Assembly (NCBI RefSeq): GCF_000411115.1
Contig: NZ_KE150256.1
Location: forward strand, 194,540-258,539
Origin: Capnocytophaga granulosa ATCC 51502
Lineage (GTDB): Bacteria; Bacteroidota; Bacteroidia; Flavobacteriales; Flavobacteriaceae
DNA: 64,000 nt
Direction of reading: 5' to 3'
Shown: positions 53,498 through 60,707 of the stretch, one piece after another
Numbering within the stretch: position 1 is the stretch's first letter
Layout of the letters: each line of letters opens with the position of its first letter
Position numbers and translations under genes: made by a program
The notes under the pieces: generated by a model
The model's database searches: none
What the model was told of the DNA's origin: nothing
Seen by the model: the letters and a program-made list of their open reading frames with translations, nothing else

Positions 53498-54466
53498 TTA
53501 TAGAATATAATTAAACAGATAGCCGGACAAGATGATGAAAAACGTCACAGTGCCGAAGAATATGCCGATAAGTCTCCATGTCATTACTTTCTTGAGCAGT
53601 GTTGCCTCTGGCAAGGAAAGACCAACGACAGCCATCATGAAGGCTATCGCCGTTCCGATGGGAATGCCTTTCGCCACAAATACCTCGATTACTGGGACGA
53701 TACCTGCGGCATTGGCATACATCGGTACGGCAAGTATAACAGACAAAGGAACTGCATACCAGTTGTCTTTTGACATGTATTGCTCAAAGAATCCTTCAGG
53801 GACAAAGCCATGCATGAAAGCACCGATACCTATACCTATCAGAATATATATAAGTACACCACTGACAATTTTCCATGCATCACGGATAATAGTGGGAAGC
53901 CTCTTGGTAAAGGAGGTATGGTCTTTTTCCCATTCCCCTGTCTGAGCGGATGAATTTGCCTGCATCTGCTTTACCCAGTCACTCAGATAAGGAGCAAGGC
54001 GCATGCGACCGAGTACTATACCGCCTATTACTCCTAACAGAATGCCGCTGATGACGTAGATAAGAGTCACCTTCAATCCGAAGGAGGCAAGGAACATGGC
54101 AACAGCCACCTCGTTTACCAACGGTGATGTAATAAGAAATGCGAATGTTACGCCCAAAGGAATGCCGCCCTTTACAAATCCGATAAACAGAGGAATGGAA
54201 GAACATGAACAGAAAGGAGTGACCGCTCCGAATATGGAAGCCAGCAAGTACTGCAATCCGTACATATTGTGTGTAACCAGATATTTTCTCAAACGTTCAA
54301 TTGGGAAGTAGGCGTTGATAATTCCCATCAATACGCTGATGAAGAACAAAAGTATAAGTATTTTTATCGTATCATAAAAGAAAAAGTTTACGGCAATTCC
54401 TATCGGTGTGTCGGCACTTAGTCCGAACAGTCCGTAAACAAGCTTGTCTGCAAATTCTTGTATCAT
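53498..54466 (-). CDS. DUF318/ArsP-type permease
   Basis: 322 residues from ATG 54466 (MIQEFADKLVYGLFGL); an upstream ATG at 54529 would enclose the operator at 54479-54498 and is rejected. About eight membrane helices; the family motif FGAVTPFCSCSSIPLFIGF with its Cys residues, and NEVAVAMFLASFG. Relatives (ArsP) export trivalent organoarsenicals; others export metals. The operator copy and neighbouring arsEFG genes support an arsenical role. The 72-nt gap before arsC is short. Confidence 0.83.
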   Translation of the reverse strand: MIQEFADKLVYGLFGLSADTPIGIAVNFFFYDTIKILILLFFISVLMGIINAYFPIERLRKYLVTHNMYGLQYLLASIFGAVTPFCSCSSIPLFIGFVKGGIPLGVTFAFLITSPLVNEVAVAMFLASFGLKVTLIYVISGILLGVIGGIVLGRMRLAPYLSDWVKQMQANSSAQTGEWEKDHTSFTKRLPTIIRDAWKIVSGVLIYILIGIGIGAFMHGFVPEGFFEQYMSKDNWYAVPLSVILAVPMYANAAGIVPVIEVFVAKGIPIGTAIAFMMAVVGLSLPEATLLKKVMTWRLIGIFFGTVTFFIILSGYLFNYIL

Positions 54467-54478
54467 AGAAGTCTTTTT

Positions 54479-54498
54479 TGTTCGCTTAAATACGAACA
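54479..54498 (-). promoter_or_regulatory. ArsR-type operator before permease gene
   Basis: TGTTCG-CTTAAATA-CGAACA, perfect 6-bp arms around 8 nt, 12 nt upstream of the permease ATG. Same GTTCG/CGAAC arms as at 56270 and 56661. Confidence 0.6.
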
Positions 54499-54571
54499 GT
54501 ATTTTTTTAAAAAAAGCGGCAGATACCATGACGGTTGTTTCTGCCGCTCGTGGTTAAACATATTCTGTCAA

Positions 54572-54805
54572 TCAGATGCCCAGAAGTTCCTTTACTTCAC
54601 TTTCTGTCGGTACCTTCCCCCTCAATTTTACCACTTCGTCAATGACAACGGCTGGCGATGTCATGATATTGTAATTCATCATTTCCATGATGTCGTCCAC
54701 CTTGGTGAGTTTTGCATCGATGTCGTTCTCTTTAAGTACCTTTTCAATTACATTGTAGGTTGATTTACATTTGGCACAACCCGGCCCTAAAACTTTTATT
54801 TCCAT
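54572..54805 (-). CDS. Small thioredoxin-like protein, ArsE paralogue
   Basis: 77 residues, a minimal thioredoxin fold with GPGCAKCKSTYNV (redox CxxC at about 10-13), TSPAVVIDEVVKLRGKVP and a cis-Pro-like SPA. Such redox-active disulfide protein 2 relatives pair with CcdA-type membrane proteins. Here arsG (CcdA-like) lies 34 nt upstream, and a second copy (arsE, 56001) heads the same operon. Probably carries electrons from arsG to an outer partner or to arsenical reduction. Confidence 0.88.
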   Translation of the reverse strand: MEIKVLGPGCAKCKSTYNVIEKVLKENDIDAKLTKVDDIMEMMNYNIMTSPAVVIDEVVKLRGKVPTESEVKELLGI

Positions 54806-54838
54806 ATTAGTAAAAACATTATTGTTATTAAATTCATT

Positions 54839-55546
54839 TTACAAATACATTATCCAGCAATAATATATGCCGATGATGATGAATACCACGCCTACAATAA
54901 GGTTCGCCCATTTTTGCACTTTCTGTATCTTTCCGTAAAAATTCCCCATTTGTTGTACGCTGAAGGCGAGAACCCATGCAACAGCAAGTACCGGTATAGC
55001 CGTAGCGACAGCAAATATTATGGGTAGAAGATAGCCTGCCGAGGTCGTGGCAGACATCGGTATCAGCATACCGAAGTAGAACACGCCACTGGTGGGACAG
55101 AAAGCAAGGGCAAATAAAATACCCAATAGCATAGCCCCCCAACCGCCTTTACTCCTCTTTTTCAAGCTTTCACCGCCGATATTGATTTTCGGCAGGTTGA
55201 GTTTTATTACATCGAGCATAAATATTCCAATGATGATTAACGCCGGAGCAATCAGCATTTCCCCGTACTTGCTTACGGCTTTTTGAACCATAAACATACT
55301 TGCTCCCTCACGGAGAATAGGAATAAGGATAAAGCCAAGAACCGTATAGCTTACTATTCTGCCGAAAGTATAAAGCAATCCGTTTATAAATATCCGGTGA
55401 TGGTTTTCTATGTCCTTACTAATAAATCCTATTGCTGTTATGTTGGTCGCTAACGGACACGGGCTGACCGCCGTTAAAATCCCCAATATAAAAGCTGTAA
55501 TAGCAGGAATAGAACTGTTATCTAATAGCGATTGAAGAAAATCCAT
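54839..55546 (-). CDS. arsG: ArsG-type CcdA/DsbD-like membrane protein
   Basis: 235 residues with six membrane helices. The two CcdA-type Cys residues are present: ILTAVSPCPLATNI (helix 1) and FALAFCPTSGVFYFG (helix 4). This is the CcdA-like group named ArsG when found with arsE and arsF in aromatic-arsenical efflux systems. It probably moves reducing equivalents or arsenicals through the membrane. It abuts arsF by one nucleotide and is followed by the small thioredoxin gene. Confidence 0.87.
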   Translation of the reverse strand: MDFLQSLLDNSSIPAITAFILGILTAVSPCPLATNITAIGFISKDIENHHRIFINGLLYTFGRIVSYTVLGFILIPILREGASMFMVQKAVSKYGEMLIAPALIIIGIFMLDVIKLNLPKINIGGESLKKRSKGGWGAMLLGILFALAFCPTSGVFYFGMLIPMSATTSAGYLLPIIFAVATAIPVLAVAWVLAFSVQQMGNFYGKIQKVQKWANLIVGVVFIIIGIYYCWIMYL

Positions 55547-55547
55547 C

Positions 55548-55991
55548 TTACAACTGTTTTAACAATTCGTCAATCTTGCTTTTAATTCCCTCTTTAAACT
55601 TGTCCGGTGTATTTTTCGCATTGGAAAAGCTAAACTCGGTCATATTGTTTACATTCTCTTTGCCGTCTTTCCAGCCGTTAACAAACAAAGACGACCATGT
55701 AACTTCGTACTTGTCTGCAATCGCTTCATTTTCTTTCTTTGAAATATCTATCACTTTATAGATAATTTTACCGTCTGCTTTTTCTTTTGAATAAAGGCTA
55801 TCCAAAAGGGCTTCTGTATTTGTTTCTATCGCCCGGCAAGTGATACACCGTTGCGCTCCATGAAAATAAAGAACCTCTATGCGGTTAGACTGTATTTCTT
55901 CCGCTTGATTTTCTCCGGTCTTTTTCTTTGAATCGTTACCACAGGAAACTAAGACCAGCGTTGCAATCAGTAGATAAAATAATTTTCTCAT
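55548..55991 (-). CDS. arsF: ArsF-family thioredoxin-like lipoprotein
   Basis: 147 residues. Lipoprotein signal (LIATLVLVSC, lipidated Cys about 17), then a thioredoxin-like domain with EVLYFHGAQRCITCRAIETNT (CITC redox pair), VIDISKKENEAIADKYEVTW and SLFVNGWKDGK. This is the ArsF family associated with ArsE and ArsG in reduction and export of nitroaromatic arsenicals. It is tethered outside the inner membrane, well placed to accept electrons from the ArsG membrane protein. Confidence 0.87.
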   Translation of the reverse strand: MRKLFYLLIATLVLVSCGNDSKKKTGENQAEEIQSNRIEVLYFHGAQRCITCRAIETNTEALLDSLYSKEKADGKIIYKVIDISKKENEAIADKYEVTWSSLFVNGWKDGKENVNNMTEFSFSNAKNTPDKFKEGIKSKIDELLKQL

Positions 55992-56000
55992 AGTTCATTT

Positions 56001-56240
56001 TTATTTGGTTATCAACTCTTTCACTTCTGCAAGGGATAACTTTTTCCCAGCTGATACGACTTTCTCGTCAATCACCAAAGCCGGAAGCCCTAAAATGTTA
56101 TACTCCATGATTTTCAATAAATCTTCCTCTTTGATAAGGGTTGCATCGCAACCTAATTCTGAAATAGCTTGTTTGGTAGTTTCGTACAAGGCTTTACAGC
56201 TTGAACACCCAGTTCCTAATACTTTAATTTTCATTGTCAT
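56001..56240 (-). CDS. arsE: ArsE-family small thioredoxin
   Basis: 79 residues: KVLGTGCSSCKALYETT (CxxC), a central helix and LGLPALVIDEKVVSAGK with the cis-Pro, ending LSLAEVKELITK. It is the smallest thioredoxin type, found with arsF and arsG. Translation may start at ATG 56240 or the second ATG at 56234. An operator palindrome lies 30 nt upstream, between arsR and arsE, which suggests separate control of arsE and downstream genes. Confidence 0.88.
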   Translation of the reverse strand: MTMKIKVLGTGCSSCKALYETTKQAISELGCDATLIKEEDLLKIMEYNILGLPALVIDEKVVSAGKKLSLAEVKELITK

Positions 56241-56269
56241 TTTACTTTAAAGTTAATATAATAATCGTA

Positions 56270-56287
56270 GTTCGTAGAAATACGAAC
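56270..56287 (-). promoter_or_regulatory. ArsR-type operator before arsE
   Basis: GTTCGTA-GAAA-TACGAAC, perfect 7-bp arms, between the arsR stop and the arsE start. Confidence 0.65.
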
Positions 56288-56311
56288 GTTTATTCCAAAA
56301 AAAAGGTACTG

Positions 56312-56638
56312 CTATTCACAGCACGATGTATCTTTACATTTACAGTCCCCTAAAAAAGCTGCAAACAATTTTCGGGCAAGTTCCCAGTTCTCCCGGTTTA
56401 TACAATACCGGACTTTGGGCGTTTCTATTTCCCCCTGAATTAAGCCAGCTTCTTTCAATTCTTTCAAATGCTGCGAAACGGTTGCTTTAGCAATAGGTAG
56501 TTCTTCGTGAATATCACCGAAGAAGCAACTATCTTGTTTTGCCAAGAAAGCAAGAATAGCCATCCGTGCTGGATGTCCCATTGCTTTGGCAAAGCGAGCA
56601 ATCTGTTCCTGCTCTGTCGTGTACTGTTTCTCTTTCAC
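56312..56638 (-). CDS. arsR: ArsR-family arsenic-responsive repressor
   Basis: 108 residues from GTG 56638 ([20 protein letters not shown]) with AGGAG upstream; an ATG at 56710 would put operator and promoter inside the gene and is rejected. Winged-helix ArsR fold: [46 protein letters not shown] (recognition helix), then a C-terminal Cys cluster [10 protein letters not shown], probably the As(III) site; another Cys (DSCFFGD) lies near the start of the DNA-binding part. Represses the operon until arsenite binds. Three palindromes with GTTCG arms are likely its targets. Confidence 0.9.
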   Translation of the reverse strand: MKEKQYTTEQEQIARFAKAMGHPARMAILAFLAKQDSCFFGDIHEELPIAKATVSQHLKELKEAGLIQGEIETPKVRYCINRENWELARKLFAAFLGDCKCKDTSCCE

Positions 56639-56660
56639 TCCAATTCTCCTTTCTTCTTTG

Positions 56661-56682
56661 TTGTTCGCAAAGGTACGAACAA
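56661..56682 (-). promoter_or_regulatory. ArsR operator overlapping the arsR promoter
   Basis: TTGTTCG (56661-56667) and CGAACAA (56676-56682) flank CAAAGGTA, which on the minus strand is the -7 box TACCTTTG. Bound repressor would hide the promoter directly. The box is 30 nt upstream of GTG 56638. Confidence 0.75.
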
Positions 56683-56760
56683 TATTTTGAATAGCCAAAT
56701 AATACGGCATATTTTTTCTATTTTTAGTGTAAACCTATTTTAGGATATGACACTATAAAA

Positions 56761-56804
56761 GAGGCTGCCAAAAAAAGTTTAAAACAAACTTTTTAGACAG
56801 CCTC
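56761..56804. repeat. GGCTG(C/T)C palindrome, IS-end remnant
   Basis: GAGGCTGCCAAAAAAAGTTT faces AAACTTTTTAGACAGCCTC over 44 bp, an almost complete palindrome of the same terminus found at 50986-51146. It marks the right side of the ars operon opposite the left MITE-like element. Confidence 0.7.
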
Positions 56805-56825
56805 AGCAACGCACGTTTGTGGGTG

Positions 56826-56872
56826 CAAAGGTAATTTTTTTTTGGTTATATTGTCAAGATGTTGTACCTTTG
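56826..56872. promoter_or_regulatory. Two divergent -7 boxes without adjacent genes
   Basis: TACCTTTG on the minus strand (56826-56833) and TACCTTTG on the plus strand (56865-56872), each followed by GCACC. Neither has a start codon close downstream: the leftward one is separated from arsR by the IS-end remnant, the rightward one faces about 140 bp of empty DNA. They could be relics left after a gene was lost. Confidence 0.4.
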
Positions 56873-57013
56873 CACCTAGAAGTTACTGAGAAAATAGGTA
56901 TAATCAAATGAAATAAGAACTATTACTAAATCATTACCTAATCTTCTTGTAATTCCTGTATCTTCTTTATTTAAAATAGATTATATAAGTAGTTTCAATT
57001 TTCTGACAAAAAC

Positions 57014-57089
57014 AAGGTTTTGGTTACGCAACGGTTACGCAAATTTATTTCTACAAACATTCTGATAATCAATGTTTTAAATAAAAATA
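57014..57089. repeat. Right 76-bp direct repeat of island (attR candidate)
   Basis: Same orientation and 75 of 76 bases as 50292-50367. With that copy it encloses the arsenic operon and its scars (6.7 kb). Confidence 0.85.
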
Positions 57090-57112
57090 CCCTTATTTTT
57101 TCGTAGAAAAAT

Positions 57113-57144
57113 AAGGTTTTGGTTACGCAACGGTTACGCAAATT
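57113..57144. repeat. Third, partial copy of island end repeat
   Basis: AAGGTTTTGGTTACGCAA and the following bases repeat the first 31-32 bp of the 76-bp unit. Its distance of 99 bp from the second copy suggests a tandem att site left by two integration or excision events. Confidence 0.75.
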
Positions 57145-57230
57145 AGTCGCTAAGAACTCACAATTCAAAAATATCTCAAACCCTAATTTAAAAATATTCT
57201 AAATAACTTGCGGTATTAGATTTTTATTTG

Positions 57231-57238
57231 TACTTTTG
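57231..57238 (+). promoter_or_regulatory. -7 box TACTTTTG for azurin
   Basis: TACTTTTG 29 nt before ATG 57268, with TTG at 57208-57210 about 20 nt further upstream. Confidence 0.6.
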
Positions 57239-57267
57239 CGGCACGTTTATATCTAAATCATACCGAT

Positions 57268-57783
57268 ATGAAAAAAACATTGTTTTTGATGGCTACTGTT
57301 GCCCTAATGGTAGCTTCTTGTGGAAATAACAAGAAACCTGAAGAGGCTGCACAAACTACAGAACAGCCTGCTGCTACTGAAGCGCCTGCTACAAACCAAG
57401 ACGCAGAAGCTGCTAATGTAACCTTGGAGGCTACTGACCAAATGACTTTCAACCTTAAGGAAATCAAAGTAAAAGCTGGACAAACCGTTAATCTTACCCT
57501 CAAGCACGTAGGACAAATGGATAAGAAGGTGATGGGACACAACTTTGTTCTCCTTAAAAAAGGTACTGACCTTTCCGCTTTCGGAGAAGCTGCTGTAGCA
57601 GCTGGTCCTGCCAACGAGTATATCCCTAATGGGGGAGCTGATGTGATTGCTCATACCAAACTTATTGGTGGTGGAGAGAGTGATACCATCTCTTTCAAAG
57701 CTCCTGAAGCTGGTACTTACGACTTTATCTGTTCCTTCCCTGGTCATCTTGCCCTTATGAAAGGAACTTTCATTGTAGAATAA
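57268..57783 (+). CDS. Azurin-type cupredoxin lipoprotein
   Basis: 171 residues. Lipoprotein signal (LMVASC, Cys about 19), an Ala/Glu/Thr-rich linker (about 22-52), then a cupredoxin domain matching azurin: VMGHNFVLL with the first Cu His, and CSFPGHLALMKG with the Cys, second His and Met ligands. It is a blue-copper electron carrier of the periplasm or outer membrane. It is the first gene after the island, and its promoter is close to the third repeat copy. Followed by a strong hairpin. Confidence 0.93.
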   Translation: MKKTLFLMATVALMVASCGNNKKPEEAAQTTEQPAATEAPATNQDAEAANVTLEATDQMTFNLKEIKVKAGQTVNLTLKHVGQMDKKVMGHNFVLLKKGTDLSAFGEAAVAAGPANEYIPNGGADVIAHTKLIGGGESDTISFKAPEAGTYDFICSFPGHLALMKGTFIVE

Positions 57784-57814
57784 GTTGTTCTAGTTATTAT
57801 TCTTTTCTATAGAA

Positions 57815-57852
57815 ACAGAGGTCTCACCTGTGGCGAGACCTCTGTCTATTTT
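57815..57852 (+). terminator. Terminator after azurin
   Basis: ACAGAGGTCTC (57815-57825) and GAGACCTCTGT (57835-57845), perfect 11-bp arms, followed by CTATTTT. It may also act for the convergent gene that ends at 57846. Confidence 0.88.
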
Positions 57853-58424
57853 ACTGTTATGGAGAACAATAATTCGGTTTGTACACTTGCCTGCCAAGTG
57901 GTGTCGGCTCTGATAGCGTAAAGAGTATTGGTCAAGGGGAGCGCTACCAAATCGCCTGTGCGAAGGGTCATATTCTCTGATACTGTTCTTAAGGCAAGCG
58001 GGAGCAACTGTAAGGCAGGTTGCAAAGGAAGTTCCTCTAGCACCTGACCATCTTGGCTTAGTATGGTTGTGTTTTCTTGTTGTAGGCGTTCTGTAGGCAG
58101 GAAGTGACCTACTACCATAGAACTGTCAAAGGAGGTGGCCAGCTCCCAAGGCTTAGCTGTGGCTTGAAGCTGTTGTTGCCTGTCATAAGCCGTTAGAGCA
58201 AGCCCTAAAGAGACTTGTTCGTAGTACTTTGGAGCAAATTTTTCTAAGATACATTTACCTTGTTTGCTAAGTTTGGCCATTAGTACCACTTGTGCGCGGA
58301 GATCCGCAGTAAAGTCGGGTATATAGAGAGGAAGTTCTCTATTATGTACAGCCGTATCGGGCTTTATATAGAGCAGTGGCTGCTCCTGCGCTGTGGTGGG
58401 TAGTTGTATATATACTATTTTCAA
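57846..58424 (-). CDS. Degenerate fumarylacetoacetate hydrolase-like protein
   Basis: 192 residues. The frame of the FAA hydrolase fold can be followed: PLLYIKPDTAV (normally FMKPDTAL), YIPDFTADLRAQVVLMAKL (normally YEVEVVVKI), LGLALTAYDRQQQ (normally GIDFTARDLQ), PWELATSFD, and LRTGDLVALPL (normally KIGDLIFTGTP). The metal-binding Glu pair of the second block is replaced (AQVV) and the final GTPxGV loop is lost, while the Asp in TAYDRQ remains. It is expressed as an intact frame but has probably lost catalysis. The call rests on this motif comparison. Confidence 0.7.
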   Translation of the reverse strand: MKIVYIQLPTTAQEQPLLYIKPDTAVHNRELPLYIPDFTADLRAQVVLMAKLSKQGKCILEKFAPKYYEQVSLGLALTAYDRQQQLQATAKPWELATSFDSSMVVGHFLPTERLQQENTTILSQDGQVLEELPLQPALQLLPLALRTVSENMTLRTGDLVALPLTNTLYAIRADTTWQASVQTELLFSITVK

Positions 58425-58456
58425 AGAAAAAACTTTTTTTATCGTTATAAAATCCG

Positions 58457-58464
58457 TATTTTTG
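58457..58464 (+). promoter_or_regulatory. -7 box TATTTTTG for rsmD
   Basis: TATTTTTG 18 nt upstream of ATG 58483. Confidence 0.6.
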
Positions 58465-58482
58465 CCCTTTATTTGAACTTAT

Positions 58483-59022
58483 ATGCGTATTATCTCTGGC
58501 ACCCATCGTGGCAAGCAACTCATCGCTCCCAAAACCCTCCCTGTACGTCCTACTACGGACTTTGCCAAGGAGTCGCTTTTTAATATCCTCAACAACTATT
58601 TTTTCTTAGATAGTATCAAAGTGCTAGACCTTTTCGCTGGCACGGGCAATATCAGCTACGAGTTCGGCAGTCGGGGTTGTCCTGAGATTACGGCCGTAGA
58701 TAGTCACCCTGCCTGCGTACAGTATATCCGCAAGACAGCCGAGGCGCTCGCCTACCCTATTGAAGTAGTCAAAAGTGATGTCTTTACCTACTTAGACCGC
58801 AGTCTGAGCCAGTACGATGTCATCTTTGCCGATCCTCCTTATGATATAGAACCCGATAGCCTCGAACGATTGATCGAGACTGTCTTTGAGCGCAACCTCC
58901 TCAGCGAAGATGGCCTGCTGATTGTTGAGCACTCCTCCAAAGTCCATTTAGAAGAAGACCCGCATTTTCAAGAAGAAAGACGCTACGGCGGGACGACTTT
59001 TAGTATCTTTAATAATGACTAA
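58483..59022 (+). CDS. rsmD: 16S rRNA (guanine966-N2)-methyltransferase RsmD
   Basis: 179 residues. Starts MRIISGTHRGKQL, has PTTDFAKESLFNIL, the SAM-binding VLDLFAGTGNISYEFGSRG, and the N-MTase catalytic FADPPYD at about 112-118. Methylates G966 of 16S rRNA in the small subunit. Normal length. Ends next to a repeat hairpin shared with the convergent DinB gene. Confidence 0.94.
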   Translation: MRIISGTHRGKQLIAPKTLPVRPTTDFAKESLFNILNNYFFLDSIKVLDLFAGTGNISYEFGSRGCPEITAVDSHPACVQYIRKTAEALAYPIEVVKSDVFTYLDRSLSQYDVIFADPPYDIEPDSLERLIETVFERNLLSEDGLLIVEHSSKVHLEEDPHFQEERRYGGTTFSIFNND

Positions 59023-59060
59023 TGACTAGTGACTAATGCAATAGGATTGGTCACTAGTCA
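59023..59060. terminator. Hairpin between convergent rsmD and DinB genes
   Basis: TGACTAGTGAC (59023-59033) and GTCACTAGTCA (59050-59060) are perfect reverse complements within a longer imperfect palindrome of TAATGACT/AGTCATTA words; plausible two-way terminator. Confidence 0.5.
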
Positions 59061-59074
59061 CTTGTCATTTGTCA

Positions 59075-59542
59075 TTAAACTAAGTATTTAATCCCAATCA
59101 CCAACCCTAAGTGCATACCTTCGTGGGTGTTATTAAAGTAAATAGCATCTTCCACACAGCTAAGGGGATAGTTAAGCCCTGTAAGGTAGTCGGTATAGGT
59201 GGTAAAAATACCCTTTTGGTAATCCTCTTCCAGCTGTTGTTGGGTGGAGAGGAGCAACCCTTTGAGGGTATCTACTTCTTCTTGAGTAGGGACATGTCCG
59301 TCAGGTACGGTACCCTTACGATAGGCAGCTATAAAGTCCTCTGGCACATACATAGGTAGCCCACTATTGTAGTAGCAATAAAGCTGTTGGGTTACAATCG
59401 CATGAGAGATGTTCCACAACAAGTTATTGCGAAAACCCTGAGGGATCACGGCTAATTGTTCCAAGGTAAAACCTTCTAGATATTGTAAGTATCGCTCTCT
59501 GATACACTTGTGTAAAGAGAACACAGATTTATCTAATTTCAT
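59075..59542 (-). CDS. DinB-family protein
   Basis: 155 residues, four-helix-bundle DinB fold. Putative metal His residues appear in LLWNISHAIVTQQLY and NTHEGMHLGLVIGI. The family includes bacillithiol S-transferase-like and maleylpyruvate-isomerase-like enzymes; members in Bacteroidota are mostly of unknown substrate. Full length, no signal peptide. The purN gene begins 11 nt upstream on the same strand. Confidence 0.88.
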   Translation of the reverse strand: MKLDKSVFSLHKCIRERYLQYLEGFTLEQLAVIPQGFRNNLLWNISHAIVTQQLYCYYNSGLPMYVPEDFIAAYRKGTVPDGHVPTQEEVDTLKGLLLSTQQQLEEDYQKGIFTTYTDYLTGLNYPLSCVEDAIYFNNTHEGMHLGLVIGIKYLV

Positions 59543-59553
59543 GTTTTTATAGA

Positions 59554-60120
59554 TTAATTTTGTAATATTTGCTTGATAATAAGTGGAAAAGCACGATATT
59601 CCAACTCATGTACCTTCTGAGCAAGGCTTTCAGGAGTATCGGTTGGTGCAATCACCACACGCTCTTGGTAGATGATTGCCCCCTCATCATAGTGCTCATT
59701 GATGTAATGAATAGTGATACCACTCTCTTTTTCACCTGCGGCGATCACAGCCTCATGTACGTGCATGCCATACATGCCCTTGCCCCCATATTTGGGCAGT
59801 AGAGAGGGGTGTATATTGATAATTCTATTGGGAAAACGAGCGATAATATTCTCAGGACATTTCCAAAGGAAGCCTGCCAAGACAATTAAGTCGGGTTGTT
59901 CGCGCTCCAAGAGATCCAGTATATAGGATGTCTCATAGAAATCCTTCCTGTCAAAGAGCATACAAGGCACATCCAACCGCTGAGCACGGTCTATGACGCC
60001 TGCTTTGGGATTGTTGGTCAATATAAAAGCTACCTCTGCCAAGCCATTCTCTCTGAAATAAGTTACAATACGCTCGGCATTGGAACCATTGCCCGAAGCC
60101 AATAGAATGAGTTTTTTCAT
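59554..60120 (-). CDS. purN: Phosphoribosylglycinamide formyltransferase
   Basis: 188 residues. LASGNGSNAERIV at the N-terminus (phosphate binding), NIHPSLLPKYGGKGMYG with the catalytic His and the following Asn-type folate contacts, and EGAIIYQERVVI near the end. It transfers the formyl group of 10-formyl-THF to GAR in purine synthesis. The box TAAATTTG at 60138-60145 (minus strand) is its promoter. Divergent from coaD. Confidence 0.95.
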   Translation of the reverse strand: MKKLILLASGNGSNAERIVTYFRENGLAEVAFILTNNPKAGVIDRAQRLDVPCMLFDRKDFYETSYILDLLEREQPDLIVLAGFLWKCPENIIARFPNRIINIHPSLLPKYGGKGMYGMHVHEAVIAAGEKESGITIHYINEHYDEGAIIYQERVVIAPTDTPESLAQKVHELEYRAFPLIIKQILQN

Positions 60121-60137
60121 CAGTCAAGAAATTTGTG

Positions 60138-60145
60138 CAAATTTA
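60138..60145 (-). promoter_or_regulatory. -7 box TAAATTTG for purN
   Basis: Plus-strand CAAATTTA reads TAAATTTG on the minus strand, 17 nt upstream of the start. Confidence 0.5.
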
Positions 60146-60190
60146 CGCATTTTTTTTCGGGTTAGCCAGAAAAAAACAACTTCTTTTTCT

Positions 60191-60198
60191 TACCTTTG
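60191..60198 (+). promoter_or_regulatory. -7 box TACCTTTG for coaD
   Basis: TACCTTTG 29 nt before ATG 60228. Confidence 0.6.
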
Positions 60199-60227
60199 CC
60201 CCACGAAATAACTGATGACAACAACCT

Positions 60228-60707
60228 ATGAAAAAGGCCATTTTCCCTGGCTCCTTTGACCCAATTACTCTGGGGCATTACGACATTATTTGCAGAGCTA
60301 CAGAACTCTTTGACGAAATTATAGTAGCCGTAGGAGAAAATGCCGACAAGCGCTATATGTTCTCCGTAGAAGAACGCAAGGCCTTTATTACCAAGGCTTT
60401 CGTTGACCATCCGAAGGTGAAAGTAGTTAGCTACCAAGGCCTTACGGTAGATTTCTGCAAGAGCCTACAAATCCCCTTCATTCTCAGGGGCTTACGCAAC
60501 CCTGCCGACTTCGAGTTCGAGCGAGCCATTGCCCATACCAATAGGGACTTGGCTGGAGTGGAGACCGTATTTTTGCTCACTGCTGTGAAGACCTCCCATA
60601 TCTCCTCCTCCATAGTGCGCGATGTAATCCGCAACCGAGGTGATTATACCCTCTTAGTTCCTGAGAGTGTGCGTATTGAAAACATTGAAAAATACTATAT
60701 ACACTGA
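60228..60707 (+). CDS. coaD: Phosphopantetheine adenylyltransferase
   Basis: 159 residues, normal length. KKAIFPGSFDPITLGHYDII holds the nucleotidyltransferase (T/H)xGH, then KVVSYQGLTVDFCKSL, RGLRNPADFEFE, and SSHISSSIVRD (ISSTxVR motif). It makes dephospho-CoA. Its stop overlaps the folC start by one base. Confidence 0.96.
   Translation: MKKAIFPGSFDPITLGHYDIICRATELFDEIIVAVGENADKRYMFSVEERKAFITKAFVDHPKVKVVSYQGLTVDFCKSLQIPFILRGLRNPADFEFERAIAHTNRDLAGVETVFLLTAVKTSHISSSIVRDVIRNRGDYTLLVPESVRIENIEKYYIH

Noticed and set aside
53498..54529. Longer permease start at 54529
   Set aside because: It would cover the operator at 54479-54498; ATG 54466 gives the usual family N-terminus.
56312..56710. Longer arsR start at 56710
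   Set aside because: It would place the promoter box and operator inside the coding region; the GTG at 56638 with AGGAG fits better.
50292..57144. Prophage or complete conjugative element
   Set aside because: No integrase, capsid, relaxase or transfer gene can be found between the repeats; only resistance genes and short scars remain.
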